Shown: positions 35,101 through 46,000 of the stretch, in pieces
How the letters are laid out: each line of letters starts with the position of its first letter
Numbering within the stretch: the first letter of the stretch is position 1
From: Mesostigma viride
Taxonomy: Eukaryota; Streptophyta; Mesostigmatophyceae; Mesostigmatales; Mesostigmataceae
DNA length: 64,000 nucleotides
Direction: 5' to 3'
Assembly: GCA_009746045.1 (NCBI GenBank)
Contig: RPFO01001512.1
Location: forward strand, 21,001 to 85,000
Notes under the pieces: generated by a model
Seen by the model: the letters and a program-made list of their open reading frames with translations, nothing else
Databases searched by the model: none
What the model was told of the DNA's origin: nothing
Made by a program: the position numbers and the translations under genes

Positions 35101-36337
35101 CGGGGAAAGAGACAGGCAGAAAATCTGGAAGGGGAACGGGGCTGGCTTCACCCTACCTTGGATCCGGATGCCGAAAAAGCAGGTTCCACTGTACAGCGTC
35201 GACTCAACCAGCGCAATGCGTATTCATGCTTCATTTCGCAACGATCGCAGGCGATATTCAGTGATGAGCGCAGGTCTACACTACAGAGCCAGCAAAAAAT
35301 CAGGCTGGGCTTCGCTCTAGAAGTTGTTGAAGCGCCCTGCGCAAATGGGATGACAAAAATGAAAGAAACGAGGGAGTGGCATATTTTTACGTGCGTTGCC
35401 ATGATCAGCCCCGCACGCACCCTCCCGGCAGTTCCAACTGCTGCGGCAACGAGGCATTTACAATGGCAGTCGTTTTAACAAAAAGTTTTTCGGTCAAAAT
35501 TTTTTGAATTAGTCATAGAATCGTGCGAGCGGCTTACCTTGAACTACACTGTCGCCGTTTTCGATAAGTTTCCGGTGTGACTTTTTGGGGGTCCACTGCA
35601 AAATGCAGCGGACCTGACCCGACCTCGCGAAAATGCCCGCCCTTTTTCTGTTTTCCTGAAAAAATGGACCGATTTCTTTAGGATAAAAAAATATCTACGT
35701 GAAGTAGATGAGTTATGAAGGCTCAAAATCAATTCGCTGTCCGTAATGTGTTCTCAGGACGGTCGCTAGGATTTTCACGGCCGCCATGGGTGCTGCGTGA
35801 CTTTTTGCCTCGTCGTCACCTTCCCGCCCACCAGATTTTCGGGATCTCGCGCCAATTTGGTGACGGAGTAAGATGGTCGTTTTTGGCGGGGCTCGGACCG
35901 TTGTCGCGCGTCTAGACTATTTCGGCGCATTCTTCCTTTATGTCAGTCAGGGCCAGCCATGCAGCGAAGGAAAGATTAGAATTCGTGGCTTAATTGGGAG
36001 GAAAGAAACTTCACCATTTGTGGTCGTGGCAGGGTTTCTTGTGGCTCAGGCCGCTCTGGTGAGGTGCTTGACAATGGCTTTGCCGGCGATGGGTTGATTG
36101 CGGGCCTGGCCAGACGGCTGGGCAAGGACGATGGCGAGTGGGTTGGGCTGAGAGCCGGAAAGCTCCTTTTCCAAACCTCGTTTTGCTTTTGGAGTACGTC
36201 GTCACACTTCACAGCTGCAGTGTCACGTGCGTAACTTTTTCGATACTGCGTTTCAGCCGTAACCGATTATAAACTGGCGAGACTGTGCGTAAAGGCGCAT
36301 CGAGTCTGGCGAGTGCGTAGTAAAGGCGCATCGAATG
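32111..36337. other. Gene-poor DNA, no gene recognised
   Basis: This 4.2 kb is lower in GC than the genic parts. A 17-bp unit (ATCCTAGTGAAGCATGG) is tandemly repeated four times at 33417-33484. The stretch 33560-34450 is rich in TGGCAG/GTGGCA-like short repeats. No protein with recognisable motifs, no tRNA and no splice-consistent exon set was found on either strand. Open frames of up to about 150 codons here show no family features. Confidence 0.4.
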
Positions 36338-36400
36338 CAAGCATGATCTTAAGCAGACAACCAGCGCAGGCCAGAAATCGGGAGAATCAAGCATGATCTT
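36338..36400. mobile_element. 37-bp insertion with 13-bp target duplication
   Basis: The sequence CAAGCATGATCTT occurs at 36338-36350 and again at 36388-36400. Between them is a 37-bp piece of the dispersed motif described at 29605-29660 (AACCAGCGCAGGCCAGAAAT core). It looks like an extremely truncated retroposed copy, with no tail. Confidence 0.65.
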
Positions 36401-37524
36401 CAGGACTGAATTTGGGGCTCAGACTGCGACGCAAAAGATCTGAGCTCCGCTGTCAGCCATACCGCCGTCAGCCATTTTATTATGTGACGCCGCACGGGCC
36501 TGCGCCTCCAAGGGCTAAGCTAAGGCTATGGACTTATGCTCACGTGACGCAGTCGCGGGTCTATTAATTAATTAATGGAGCCTTGCACTCGAATATTAGT
36601 CCGTCTCTATCCTCGGCGTCCCGACTACTCCAAGAGCGCCGCACCCGGCAGAGCTCTACTGCATGCGCGCGCTCTTCCTCTTGTCACCCATGCATACCAT
36701 CCGACACCACCGCCCGCGTCTTTGCCGGCCATCTTGCCCGCACTGTCAGGACCATGTGAATACCGATGCCGCATGGGCCGGCCCTGCGGGCGGGCTTATA
36801 GGACGCAACCAACCAGGAAGACACCTCCTCCCGAATATGGCAGGGTCACCCTGTTGTCCCGGCGTCGCAATTAACCCACTTGCGAACTTGCGCGCGCCCC
36901 GCCGGCACGTACAACGCGGCGCAACGTTGCCCGATGTAGGGTACCCGGGCCTAGATGTAGACACAACTGCTTGAGGATGCAGGGCTTCTCGGTGACTAGT
37001 GATCTGTACTCAGTGCCCGCATGATGAACAACCTGGAGCAATGCAGGGCTGCATGCCGTCTGCGATAAGCACCTTCTCGAGGGGCATGCTCCTGTTTTCT
37101 CCCCACGGTCCCCACGGCCCATTGCAGTAGCACGCGCAGGGTAGAAGCCCGCAGGCGGGAGGTTATTGCATGCCCCTGAGGATAGCCACTACACTACCGG
37201 TTCCGGGATCTGCAATTACAGACTATCAGATGATCACCATAAACTGCCGCCGACAGCTCGAAGATGAGGATTCCCTTTCTAGTGACTATGTCACTGGTTG
37301 GCCGGCCGGGCATGATGCAGACGATATTTGTAACTTTCGTGTACGTGATTATTTTCCAATGAGCCTTAGCATAGTACTCGATCCGTGGCATGCCCACTGC
37401 GCATGGCACATGCATGGCACGCGCAAGGTTTCATCTTACCATTCACTCATATATCCATCATCCTGCATGAACGACCCGAAAACGCGGAAACGGGTAGCTG
37501 GTCCGGCAGGCTCGAGCTACCAGC
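36401..37524. other. Non-coding with retroelement scraps
   Basis: Positions 36405-36475 resemble the 5' leader of family A (compare 2740-2795: CTGAATTCGGCGCTCA and GAGCTCCGACAGCCAT). A TTAA run lies at 36564-36575. No gene was recognised in the remaining sequence. Confidence 0.4.
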
Positions 37525-37765
37525 CATTAATTAATTAAACTCTTGCTCCCGTTGGGGAGTCACGGGAGCATTAACCCCGATGGAATATGGATGGATGGAT
37601 GGATGGATGGACGGATGGGTATACACGCAATCCTACCGGTCTAATAAGCTATCTATGTACATGCTAATAATCTACATGCACTATCTACATGCTATCTTCA
37701 AAACAATCCTATTCTATATCTATATGGCCATGTATGCCTACGTGATGGGCCCACAGCAGACCTTG
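37525..37765 (-). mobile_element. Family D SINE-like element, second copy
   Basis: On the minus strand it contains ATTAGACCGGTAGGATTGC, a CCAT tandem repeat (37588-37612), GGGGTTAATGCTCCCGTGAC, the terminal hairpin and a TTAA tail at 37525-37538, in the same order as the copy at 6761-6944. No target duplication was identified. The upstream boundary is uncertain. Confidence 0.6.
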
Positions 37766-38059
37766 CAATAGCTGTAGCAGTTATGAGTCATGCTTAATTG
37801 CCCATGCAGAGCTAGAGTTACTCTCTGCTGAGATGCCATGCACCAGCTATAGCTAGCCTAGCCATACATCATATATTAATTGAGAATGATAAGCTACGGA
37901 GGTGAGTGGGGCATGCAACATTATGAATTAACCCGGAAAAGAAGAACAACCGGCTTAAGAAATTAATAGGAATCTGACACGGGCATCCAAGGATCACGCC
38001 AGCTGCACATGCGAGGTACAAGTCCACAACTACATCACAAAACTAGAACACGCAGCAAC
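37766..38059. other. Non-coding spacer
   Basis: About 290 bp with short CTAGC/GCTAT-rich sequence of the kind found in the family A and B 3' regions. Nothing more specific can be supported. Confidence 0.3.
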
Positions 38060-38760
38060 ATCGCTGCCGGCCCACCACCATGCAGGCCTGGGAGGGATCT
38101 AGAGTCTGTCCGCATGGGTCGCGAGAAAGTCCGCCCGGGTGCGGCGGAATAACACATCAGCCGGCCACGGTGCGAGTTAGGGCGAGTGACAGGCGCTGCC
38201 GCCAATAAGTAGGACCACGTGCGGGCAGACCACGGGGCGGCCTGACCCTCGAGGTTAAGGTGCATGGTCTTCACGGCGCTGGCAGCACTCGTGGAAAAAC
38301 TCTGCTGTCAGTTGGGGCCCATGGCCCCGAACTCCTCAAGGACAATCGAAGGGGATGACCCGGTGGGGCCCCACATTGCCGTACTAAGGAGGCAAACTTG
38401 TCGCGCGCTCAGCCACAGCGGCAGCAGCGCCGGCATCCACAGCCGCCTGGAGGATGTGGCGACCGGAGAGCGGCCGAGCCACGGAGACATCGATGAGCAG
38501 GTGGCAACCCTGCCCGTCATCATAGTCAAGCACGGTAATGTACGTCGGGGCGGTGTCCTGGTTGGGTGAGTAGAGCTAGGGCGGCCCCATCCGCGTCCTC
38601 GCGCACTTGATGGTGGAGTGGGGAAAGACCAACCGAACCATGGCACACACCACCCGGAGGAGAGCGGTATGGAGATAGAGGAACCAGTTCTGGTTCGATC
38701 TACATATATCGTCCAGACAGAGTTGTCTCAGTTCATCTTCCACCCCATGTGTCATGCAGG
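38060..38760 (-). pseudogene. Retroelement polyprotein C-terminal relic
   Basis: On the minus strand, 38540-38260 reads TAPTYITVLDYDDGQGCHLL, then IDVSVARPLSGRHI, a stop, and NVGPHRVIPFDCP, a second break, and then EEFGAMGP. The pattern 'L-D-Y-...-H-L-L-I-D-V-S-V-..-P ... F-G-A-x-G-P' is like the region after the RT domain in non-LTR elements common in algae and oomycetes. Downstream, 38190-38090 contains VADVLFRRTRADFLATHADR, also typical of that region. At least two disruptions make it non-functional. The assignment is from memory of such proteins and is tentative. It is unrelated to families A-C. Confidence 0.4.
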
Positions 38761-38953
38761 CCTTCGATCGACCTATAGGCCATCTCCCCAAGGCGCCCCA
38801 GCGTGCATGATCAGGATGCATGATCCATCATGGTGGTGCAGGTGACAGTTTACATTCTCCACCTGCACTGGCTGTAGCCCAGACTGTATTAAAACCCCAT
38901 AGATGCCCCTTCCTACTAAGGGCTATGTGTTACATATGCTCCCCACGGAGCTA

Positions 38954-39183
38954 AGTTAGGTCGATATGGTGCGGAAACCTTTTGCCACTCGGCTTAATTC
39001 TAAGGTTCCGCACAATATTACCAGCGATAACCACTCGCTGGTACACTCAATCAAGCGGCACTGATGCCGGCATGCATGAACTTGATTGTACCAGCGAGTG
39101 GTTATCGCTGGTAATATTGTGCGGAATTGCTTAGAAGCCGTCGGAGTGGCAAAAGGTACGTTCTGTACAATATTGACCTAACT
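38954..39183. mobile_element. Foldback MITE, about 230 bp
   Basis: Two inverted arms of nearly 100 bp (38954-39050 and 39087-39183) start AGTTAGGTC and end GACCTAACT. The inner arms are almost perfect over TACCAGCGAGTGGTTATCGC and the adjacent ACAATATT. The loop is about 35 bp (CGGCACTGATGCCGGC region). The flanks allow a TA target duplication but do not prove it, so the superfamily (Tc1/mariner-like or other) is open. Confidence 0.8.
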
Positions 39184-39569
39184 ACGAGCCGATTTTACCC
39201 CGACTAGGTTGTCCCCAGTTCACAAATTAACAAATTAACAAGTTGTCACTAGTCAGTGACGCCGGCGGACTACCTGCGGACTGAGCACTTGACGCGGAGT
39301 CGCCGGGCGACAAGTTCCGTAACTTACCAAACTCGCCCCCTGTTGCCGCCGCACCCATTTCTACTCAGTCTTTTCGTCACATGGCTTGCGTTGGGTTCAT
39401 CGACGAGCATCGACGCTCATCGACGGTGCAATCTGACGGCGGAGAATAAGTTCGCCGCGGCACAGCGCGACGCCGAAAGGCTCTTTTCCATGTACAACGT
39501 GAGATGCAAAGCCTGCATTGAGCGCTGACCGGACATGCATTCCGTCCAACACCCTCGCACAGTACTACC
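39184..39569. other. Non-coding spacer
   Basis: Contains a motif TTTTACCCCGACTAG (39194-39208) that is repeated at about 41559-41573, so part of this DNA is itself a dispersed repeat. No gene is supported. Confidence 0.35.
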
Positions 39570-40716
39570 AGTCGACCGCATTAAATTAAATTAAACTAAA
39601 TTAAATTAAATTAATTAAATTAAATTATTAAATTATAACATGCCTCCATTGGGAGATCATGTAGCACATATTCCATGATGGATGGGTGCCGGGGGTGGAG
39701 GAAGCCGCGTAATCGAACTATCCTAACTCTAAGCTATCTTGTCTAGAAAATCGATCCTAACTACACTACTCATCAAAACGCCTCCTCCTCTTGGGGGGAG
39801 GGGGCTTGCCCACAGCCGGTCGGGCGTGTGAGCCTTGACAATCTTCTGCCACCGCGTCTTGTCCTGCATGGCAGTCCAAAGACGGGAGAGAGAGTGGATG
39901 CGGTTCTCAAACTGGGCTGGGACCACTAGGTCGTCCAGCAACATCTGGATGTAGTTCGTGACAGGTTTCCCTACCCTTTTGGGAATGCCCTTGGGGCCAG
40001 GCCAGGTCAGAATGTGTCGCCCTGGCTGGCCAAGCCGCTGGGGGCCGGCCAGACCAAGGGCGGTGTCGACCTGGCTGGTGCGAGCAAGGTGTCCTACAAT
40101 GCTATCCTACGCTGCCTAATCTCGTCCGAAATACGAGGCATACCATGATACAAAGACTCTGATGACGGGCGCTTGGAAAACCCTACGTTAAGGACCTGTC
40201 GGAGCATCCTGTAAACCGTGCCGTTGAGCCTAGCTGCCAGTTTGGGTGTGATTGTCCACGCCTCGGCGCCATTATGTGAGCACCGTGAGGACGAGGACCT
40301 TGAAGAGCATGCGCTTGCAGTGCTCGCCCAGGCCCTTCGAGCGCCAGTAGGTGTTGAGCGAACGGAGCCTGGCCCAGGCCAGGCCGATGCGGGTGTCCAC
40401 ATCGTCTGCGGTGTCAGGAAGCCAACTCCCCAACAGTTTGAAGCGATCGCGGAACGGGACCTCCGTCCCGTCAAGCAGGTGCGGCAGCGGTGGTGTACTG
40501 GAGGCCCCAATCACCATCGCCTGCAATGTGTGAGTGTTGAAAGCGGCAAGGGCCAAGGATGCCTGCTGGCCCACCAGGGGAGAACGGCGATGGATGATGG
40601 AGGTGGATGCGGCGGGGGGTGGAGGTGGGGGTGGAACGGAGGGGGGAAGGGAAGCGGAGGAAATAGTGCTTTTCATTGCATTTATTTTGTCCTGCAAGCG
40701 TAGGAGTCGACCGCAT
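39570..40716 (-). mobile_element. Family C LINE, 5'-truncated copy with 12-bp target duplication
   Basis: The insert 39582-40704 lies between perfect AGTCGACCGCAT repeats (39570-39581 and 40705-40716). From the 3' end it has a TTAAAT/TTAAT-type tail (39582-39635), a hairpin CTCCATTGGGAG (near 39648), a short 3' region, and ORF2 C-terminal sequence. The ORF2 part contains AMVIGASSTPPLPHLLDGTE, FKLLGSWLPDT and NVGFSKRPSSESLYHGMPRI, with a frameshift near 40272. Upstream of about 40525 the ORF2 sequence changes abruptly into an unrelated G/A-rich stretch that runs to the target duplication, so the 5' end is chimeric. Confidence 0.75.
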
Positions 40717-41308
40717 TAATTAATTGTGTTCAGCCCGTCTCACGGTGCGAGACTGAACAAGTCTCGCGTGCAGACACGTGTGTAGTACTCCTACACACAG
40801 ATCTCGAGTGATTTATCTAGTACCAAATCCGAAAGGCTTGCATCACTCCCCGGACAGGAGAACTTTTGCGGATGACTGTAGGTGTAAGTTGGCGATGCCA
40901 TGGTAACCGGAGACGTCCGTCCTATAGTCAGCAAAATTGGTGCGAGAGGTCCCCAGTTCGATTCCGGTCGGATTCCTTTGCAGATCGCGTTTTTCCGCGT
41001 TTTCCGCGGCCCGGCACTGAACGCAAATGGTTTTCACCTTTGCGGAATGCCTGATCAGAATATGGCTTTTAATACATCCTAGGCTACTTCATGCAAGGGT
41101 GGGAATGTAAGCTACCCTTGCTCTAGGTGCACCAGGGCACCCGCACCACCATGCTGTCTCAGGTTCAACCCGCCTAAGGGGGGGATCCTGGCACGGGGGA
41201 GGAAGATCATCATGGCTATACAAGGGCTAGGGCATGGCTTCTCGGCAGAGAGCATCTCTCTGCATAGGCATAGCATGGCTAAATTCTTAATGCAACAGTC
41301 GACCGCAT
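40705..41308 (-). mobile_element. Composite retroposed insert at the same target site
   Basis: AGTCGACCGCAT occurs again at 41297-41308, so 40717-41296 looks like an earlier insertion at that site. It has a short TTAATTAATT tail at 40717-40726, an inverted GTCTC...GAGAC hairpin near 40738-40754, and, distal to it, a family A 3'-region piece (about 41070-41296). Between them lies a stretch with AGTTCGATTCC (40955-40965), which matches the pol III B-box consensus, so part may be tRNA-derived; the T-stem does not pair well and no A-box is convincing. Confidence 0.5.
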
Positions 41309-43023
41309 CTCTGCCTTTTAACCGTCGAATGCGCAATCGATTTAGAAAGTCGAAACGTATCCGCGACACTTCCGCGACTTCAGTACTTTCCGTCGCCCTT
41401 GACATGTTTTCGTACAATACTACAAATTCACGCCAATCGCAATTCGCCTCTAAACATATATCTCGATAGAGTCATGCCTCTTATTTAATTTCAAGGTACC
41501 TCTTAATTAATCTCGGCCCCCGCCTTCCGCTAATGTGCTAATTTGCTAAAAAGGAGCCAATTTTACCCCGACTAGCTATGTTCTTAATTAATTAATTATT
41601 TAATATCTATATGGCTACCGGCGCCATGGTCTGGATTCTCCAGATATTTCTGGCCTGCGCTGGTTGTCTCGAATTGATAGGTAGGCTGATCAACGCATAG
41701 CCATATTGTTTTTCTTTGTTACATGTTTATGGATCAACGAACATGTGGTCCACCTCCATTCAATTTCAACTTCATACTGGATGACGTTAATTCAACCAAA
41801 TTAATGCAAGCAAGAGAGCTAGACTTATTACGAGTCTAACTTAGTCTGGATGACGACTAAGTTGTTCTAACAGACTTTTCGAGACCGTCCCGGAGATATC
41901 GCCCAAAGCCCGGGGGGGTCCCATTGGCCATGGGGGGGGGGAGAGGTGGTGGGTCAGAACCCCCCACGTACCCCGAAGATTTACGAGCTAGTGTGTGTGT
42001 ACATGTGGTGGTGGTGGGGTGTTCCCCCCCCCCCCCCCCCCCCCCCCCCCAACTCCCCCTGGGGCCCGTTACCTTTGCCGCCCATCTTTTTCCCGCCCAG
42101 GATTTTCCGCCCAGGCTTTGCCGCCTAGGTTTGTCGCGAATATGCTGGTAGGTTGTGATAACAGAAGGCTCGAGCTACCATGGTCCAGACGGATTCTTGA
42201 TCCAGATTTAAGGCTGCAGCTGTAGCCTGTACTGGTTGTCCAATCATTTCAATACGTAGCATACGTACAGATCGAGGTCGCGCGCGATTAAATTCTTGCC
42301 TCAGCCTCGGCCGTACTCCTTCATACTACAATATAACCTTGCATGCATGCACAGTGCATTGATGCACATGTTCCTGCATTATATTGTGCCTGCATGCAAA
42401 AGGCATGGAGGCACATAGCGATGATTCAGTAGTTCGCAGTTGGCGCTGGAGAAGTATGCGTGCAACATGTCTAGAACAACTATGCCTGGACGCATGTATA
42501 GTTCTTCATGACAATCCCCATGATATAGAAACTGACATACAGATTCGATTCAAGAAAAAAGAAATAAAAGAAAAATCACAAAAGTATATTTACACGAGAG
42601 AGAATTTGACATGCATGGCTGCAACAGCCTTGTTCGCGAACTAAGAAGCTGTTGTCTGAATCTCTCCAGTCAAAGGAAAAAAAAAAAGCTCCAGCTCGAA
42701 TCCAACATGTAAGCCATTGGCTGTTTACAAACAGAAAATGGCACTTCTATTTCCCTCATATTCTACCCCCCTGTCCCCATCCCCGTTTCCATCCCTGTTC
42801 CCGTCCCTCTTTCCTCTATACACATGGTTTGTAGTTTCCCCAGGCTGGGCTGCATCCTCGAAGCATACAATCCCCAAACGAAAAATAACAGTATACTAAG
42901 CAATGAGCTAACAGTAGTAGTATCAAGATAAATCCCTGGGCCCCATTACGATACAGATGGGTGGCAGTAAAGACCCTGACCCTGCCCTAAGTCAGTGCCT
43001 CTGCATATTGCCATGCTGCACCC
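41309..43023. other. Non-coding region downstream of the HSP20 gene
   Basis: Holds two inverted pieces of the dispersed motif (41630-41675, 42160-42185), TTAA-rich remnants at 41505-41595, and a run of 27 C at 42024-42050 preceded by a G-run at 41933-41941. A TGTAA motif on the minus strand near 42725 could be a polyadenylation signal for HSP20, about 300 nt after its stop. No gene was recognised. Confidence 0.4.
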
Positions 43024-46000
43024 TCACTTTGCCTTCACGTTGGTCTTGGGGAACACGACGAGCAGGATGCCATCCCTGCAACAGGCACGCATCCAACGAA
43101 CAACGTAGTTCAGAAAGAAGGTAGTTCAGCTCCATGTTGGGAACGCCTTCACCAGCCCGTGTTGAAACGCCGCTGCATACCACCCCACCCACACGCGCAA
43201 AGGGACAGAAAGATCAGCACCATATATACGGCTTCGCAACGCAACCAGGTCCAAGCGTGGGCATGCATATCACACAGGGTGCGGTACAGATGTGAGGAAA
43301 GCTGCAAACGAATGTCAGGAAAGCTGCAAACGAATGTCAGGAAAGCTGCAAACGAATGTCAGGAAAGCTGCCAGCTGATCCAGAAATGCATGGGTATGTA
43401 TATCAGTACAACAGGCCACCTGTCCTACCTCCCCCCCCCCCCCTTCACCCCTTTCTGCCACATGGGGCCACAAGGAAGCCCCCAAATGCCCACGCCCACA
43501 CACACAAGCGCGCTTGCATGCTTGCACCCAACTCTGCCTGCATGGAGCCTCTGACGGCCAGGGCGGCCAGGTGCCAGATGGCAAGGCACGTGAACCCAGG
43601 GCCACTGTACAGCATGTACATCCACAGACACAATGTCGTCAAAATGATGATTACAGCAAGAGAGGAGGTCTGAGTGAAGAACAACAATCAAAAGCGATGC
43701 AGCATCTCCTCGGGTAATAAAAAAAAAAATGTTGTAACTTGCCAAACAACTCCAAGAATGGAGCAAAAAGAGAGACAAACCTGCTGCAAATGTCGAGACA
43801 TCCTGGCATGCTGGCTGCCCATAGTCAGCGCACACCATGCCGTAACACATGCCCAGCCAATGCCAAAAGTCGCCATCAAGGCACCCACTTCCATGATTTG
43901 TCCACACAAGGTATGGTATCCCCGTTGCAAGAATTCCACCAAACGACGCCATGTACGTTCGCTAGGCCTTGTACCAAAGCACGCAACAAGCAGAGTGCTT
44001 CTGCTGTCTTGGTTTCACATCAGTCTGCTAAACCCTAAACCATAAAACAGCAGGCTGATGTGAAACCAAGACAGCAGACACATGAACAATAAATATTACA
44101 AATACACACAAGTTATTACAACAAGGGATATGAAAACAAGATATTTAACCAACCACGTATTTAACCACACAAAAAGCGCATCATACTAACACACGACCAC
44201 GCCACGCCACGTACACTAGCTCCGCGCTGACGGCCTCCTTCTCCACCGTCTTAGGCACCTTCCACGTGACCAGGAAGGGACCCTGCGGCAGCTCGCATGC
44301 CTGGTAGTGGTAGGTGGACCAAGGGGAGGCGTCGGCGCCCGTGCTAAAGATGGCATCGCGGCCCCTGCCCGCGACGCGGTCGCCAGAAATGCTCAACCTG
44401 CCCATGTGCCGCACGCCACGGTGGCAGCAGGGAAGCGGGCATTGGCGAGAGAGCAGACATTGGCAGCAGGGGAACCGCGACGGTAAGAAACGAGACGCTG
44501 ATATTTGTAGGGTTGCCTTGAAGGGCCTGTCCTGAAGGCGCCACATTTGAAGGAATCGCCGTGCCAAGCGGTGAAGGGGTGAAGTGAGACTTGCACATAT
44601 ACAGGGTGTCCTGATGTAAATGCAGTTCTCGCCACCATGGCTTGAGAACAAACCGCAACCCCTCACATCCACCCCAGAGGGAATGAAACACCCTATCGGA
44701 GACGAAACGGATGGGAGGTGAGGCACCCTATGGGCGCTGAAGCATTGCATGGACGCATGGATTCATTAACGGGGAGACAAGACACAGCGCCCTTACCGGC
44801 GCCCCAAGCGCCACACGGATACGTCCAATCCACCAAGCGATGGGTCCAGCACAAATGGACCAATCCAGCGCATGGACCGTGCACACATGCATGACCACAG
44901 GGATGTCATCACCGAGTGGCCACACACCGACAACCATGGCGACAATCATGGCGACGACCACCACGGCGACAATCATGGTGACAACAACCATGGCAACAAC
45001 AAGCACGCCCATGGAGACACGCATGCTGATGTATGGGACGCTCACCCGAATGTTGGGAAATGACGATCGACCACAACAACAAACGGATCACCCACAAACA
45101 GACAAATACCAGCGACCACCCGCGCACCCACAGCCATGGCTTGGTCCCTGCGCGCCACCTTGGCTGCATGGCTGCTGCTGGAAACACGCCACAACAGCTG
45201 CCCTACCCAGCCCGGCCGACTGGTCATTATATGATACTAATGTCATTATATGATACTAATGTCATCCACGGCACGAAATAACGCCGCATTTTCCAAAGTC
45301 TATTTCCTTTTAGAGCATCGCTTATAATAGTAGATGCAGCGCTTGCATCGCGAAGGTGAAGTCCTGGCGCGGCCAAGCCACTCGCACGTCATCCACCAGC
45401 TCTACTACACAAGCAGGGGTCGCAGTGCAAAGCCATCTATAGGCCAAACCACTCGCACGTCATCCACCAGCTCTACTACACAAGCAGGGGTCGCAGTGCA
45501 AAGCCATCTATAGGCCAAACCACTCGCACGTCATCCACCAGCTCTACTACACAAGCAGGGGTCGCGGTGCAAAGCCATCTATAGGCCAAACCACTCGCAC
45601 GTCATCCACCAGCTCTACTACACAAGCAGGGGTCGCAGTGCAAAGCCATCTATAGGCCAAACCACTCGCACGTCATCCACCAGCTCTACTACACAAGCAG
45701 GGGTCGCAGTGCAAAGCCATCTATAGGCCAAACCACTCGCACGTCATCCACCAGCTCTACTACACAAGCAGGGGTCGCGGTGCAAAGCCATCTATAGGCC
45801 AAACCACTCGCACGTCATCCACCAGCTCTACTACACAAGCAGGGGTCGCAGTGCAAAGCCATCTATAGGCCAAACCACTCGCACGTCATCCACCAGCTCT
45901 ACTACACAAGCAGGGGTCGCGGTGCAAAGCCATCTATAGGCCAAACCACTCGCACGTCATCCACCAGCTCTACTACACAAGCAGGGGTCGCGGTGCAAAG

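Noticed and set aside
40900-40980. A tRNA gene
   Set aside because: AGTTCGATTCC matches a B-box, but the T-stem does not pair, there is no clear acceptor stem or anticodon arm, and it lies within a retroposed insert.
44840-45063. A His/Asp/Asn-rich small protein
   Set aside because: It is produced by degenerate CATGGCGACAA-type repeats in the HSP20 intron; no coding support.
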